Positions 53,395 to 54,656 of a stretch of DNA of 54,656 nucleotides are shown piece after piece (positions within the stretch are counted from its first letter, which is position 1; each line of letters opens with the position of its first letter). Position numbers and translations under genes: made by a program. The notes beneath the pieces were generated by a model. That model did not search any database. It saw only the letters and a list, made by a program, of their open reading frames with translations, and was not told the origin of the DNA. This DNA comes from Firmicutes bacterium ADurb.Bin193 (GTDB taxonomy: Bacteria > Bacillota > Clostridia > Monoglobales > Firm-18). The DNA is taken from assembly GCA_002070105.1 (NCBI GenBank), contig MWCQ01000016.1, positions 1 through 54,656 on the forward strand, in the 5' to 3' direction.

Positions 53395-54228
53395 CTATTT
53401 TTTGATACGTATGACATACTCCACAAAATCGTCGCCCATATTTTCCTGCAGCACCGCATCCATGCCCGCATCCTTGATGAGCGTCACCGCCTGCTTAATG
53501 GTATTGATAAATATCTTTACGCTGCTAAAGCCTGCGAAAAACCCGTTTTTATGCTTTTTGGCACCGGCATCCGGGTTAAGCCTGCTCACCGCCGAATCAA
53601 TAAGCTCTTCGGACTGCTTGACATTAAGACCTCTTTCACAGATTTGCTTTAATATTTTGAGCTGAAGCTGCTCGTCGGGCAGCTTTAAAAGCGCTCTTGC
53701 ATGGCGCTCGGTCAGATTGTTGTCCGCCAGTATTTTTTTCACCAGCGGGGGGAGCCGCAATATCCGCAGCTTATTAGCAATGGTGGACTGGTTTTTCCCC
53801 ACGCGCGCCGCCACCTCCTCCTGGGTAAGATGGTGCTGATTGATAAGATGGCTGTAGCCTTCCGCTTCTTCCATATAGGACAGGTCTTCCCTTTGCAGAT
53901 TCTCCAAAAGGGCGACAACAGCCGAATCGCTCTCACCCATATCGTGAATGATGACGGGTATGGTCGCCAGCCCTGCAAGCTTGGATGCCCGAAGGCGTCT
54001 TTCTCCTGCGATAAGCTCATATACCGCGCTTGTCTGCCTCCTTACGCTGATGGGCTGCAGGATCCCGTATTGGCGTATGGACGCGGCAAGCTCCTCTAAG
54101 GCATGCTGATCAAAATGCCGCCGTGGCTGATAGGGATTGGGGCGCACCGCCTCAATCGGAATATATGTAATCATTGTCGGACCGGCAGCCGCAAGGCCGC
54201 CGCTTACTGCCATAGATAAACTCATCAT
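53395..54228 (-). CDS. noc: second ParB-family protein (Noc-like)
   Basis: A 277-residue ParB family protein with PNPYQPRRHFD, GERRLRASKLAG, ENLQREDLSYMEEAEGY and the helix-turn-helix TQEEVAARVGKNQSTIANKLR. In Firmicutes the copy next to rsmG is Noc, which binds its own DNA sites and blocks cell division over the nucleoid. Identity rests on this position. The ATG at 54228 follows AAAGGAGG. The last 60 residues are less conserved. Unlike the usual order, it is 7 kb from parA-parB. Confidence 0.85.
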   Translation of the reverse strand: MMSLSMAVSGGLAAAGPTMITYIPIEAVRPNPYQPRRHFDQHALEELAASIRQYGILQPISVRRQTSAVYELIAGERRLRASKLAGLATIPVIIHDMGESDSAVVALLENLQREDLSYMEEAEGYSHLINQHHLTQEEVAARVGKNQSTIANKLRILRLPPLVKKILADNNLTERHARALLKLPDEQLQLKILKQICERGLNVKQSEELIDSAVSRLNPDAGAKKHKNGFFAGFSSVKIFINTIKQAVTLIKDAGMDAVLQENMGDDFVEYVIRIKK

Positions 54229-54347
54229 TAATGCCTCCTTTGTAGTCAATAATCGGTTTCCTCTTCCCAAACCCGATTTTGGAAACGGCTTAAGGCTTGT
54301 ACCACTTTAAAGCAGGCACGCCTATGCGCATAAAATCGCAACCAAAA

Positions 54348-54398
54348 ACGGTTTATATCCACATTATACCATAAAAGTTAATAATGTGAACATAAACC
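54348..54398. repeat. imperfect 18-bp inverted repeat between rsmG and noc
   Basis: GGTTTATATCCACATTAT pairs with ATAATGTGAACATAAACC with two mismatches and a 13-base loop. Possible terminator of rsmG, operator or protein-binding site. Confidence 0.45.
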
Positions 54399-54438
54399 GT
54401 TCTATGTTTTTCGCCATATTATGGAACATCTCTGGCTG

Positions 54439-54656
54439 TTATATGGGGATTTTTGCCGCTTTTCCGCCTTTTCTAGGATATTTTAAAGGGGTTTGTCGTA
54501 CTTTTTTTATCAGCACTATGCTGTGCGCCAGATCGCTTTCGGCAATTTCGGCAGACACCAGCCTTGCGTCTGCCCCGCCCATGACAGCGCAGGCGTTTTT
54601 TGCCGCTGAAAGCTCCTGCTGTGCGGCGGGTCCTTTCAGCGCCGCAAATACCCCGC
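54439..54656 (-). CDS. rsmG: 16S rRNA (guanine527-N7)-methyltransferase, C-terminal part
   Basis: The last 71 residues of a minus-strand gene cut by the window edge. The end LKYPRKGGKAAKIPI is the typical RsmG/GidB C-terminus, preceded by a VLIKKV strand. RsmG methylates G527 of 16S rRNA. It is followed by the noc-like gene, the standard arrangement near the replication origin. Confidence 0.85.
   Translation of the reverse strand, partial: GVFAALKGPAAQQELSAAKNACAVMGGADARLVSAEIAESDLAHSIVLIKKVRQTPLKYPRKGGKAAKIPI

Overview
The window looks like chromosome of a low-GC Gram-positive anaerobe of the class Clostridia, near its replication origin, interrupted by a large accessory region. Evidence for the host: rpoB/rpoC, a Soj/Spo0J (ParA/ParB) pair with a perfect parS site, serS, a DUF4446 protein, a VanW protein, an AbrB-type regulator, rsmA, a second ParB (Noc-like) and the end of rsmG. 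I cannot name a genus.

Region 1 (about 0.17-17.9 kb, very AT-rich, all on the minus strand) is one tightly packed operon of 19 genes read from about 17.86 kb leftward. A single sigma-A-type promoter, overlapped by a perfect palindromic operator, precedes an XRE repressor and an ImmA/IrrE-like metallopeptidase. Next come a lipoprotein with copper-amine-oxidase-N repeats and a ComEC-type metallo-beta-lactamase domain, a DUF3006 protein, HxsD, an A24 prepilin peptidase, radical SAM enzymes HxsC and HxsB, a MORN-repeat membrane protein, a His-Xaa-Ser repeat peptide (HxsA-like), a DUF4236 protein and two membrane proteins. The operon ends with a phospho-signalling block: ClpB-like AAA+ ATPase, PP2C phosphatase, Ser/Thr kinase, coiled-coil protein, zinc-ribbon/FHA protein and a third radical SAM (activase-like) protein. 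It reads as a His-Xaa-Ser peptide-modification system joined to a kinase/phosphatase/FHA/AAA+ control module. This is the best candidate here for an undescribed system.

Region 2 (about 18.0-34.68 kb, plus strand) is an integrated mobile element. Its first part is a PRTRC-like replication/repair operon (small sigma-like protein, JAB/JAMM protease, ThiF/E1-like, DNA-methylase-like, E2-like, Rad52, Rad50-like ATPase, primase-like, DUF6744 and small unknowns). Its last part is a Tn916/Tn1549-type end (XRE, sigma factor, HTH protein, excisionase, tyrosine integrase) abutting tRNA-Ser(CGA). No conjugation genes and no left attachment site are visible, so the element may extend left past the window and carry region 1 as cargo. 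Right of the tRNA lie two truncated tRNA-Ser 5' halves, scars of repeated integration.

Region 3 (35.3-54.66 kb, higher GC) is core chromosome: an isolated glycoside-hydrolase-like gene, rpoB (long acidic tail), rpoC, a parS site inside a perfect palindrome that doubles as a possible rpoC terminator, parA-parB, DUF4446, a small membrane protein, serS, vanW-like, abrB-like, rsmA, noc-like parB and partial rsmG. Two palindromic, MITE-like intergenic elements lie in this part.
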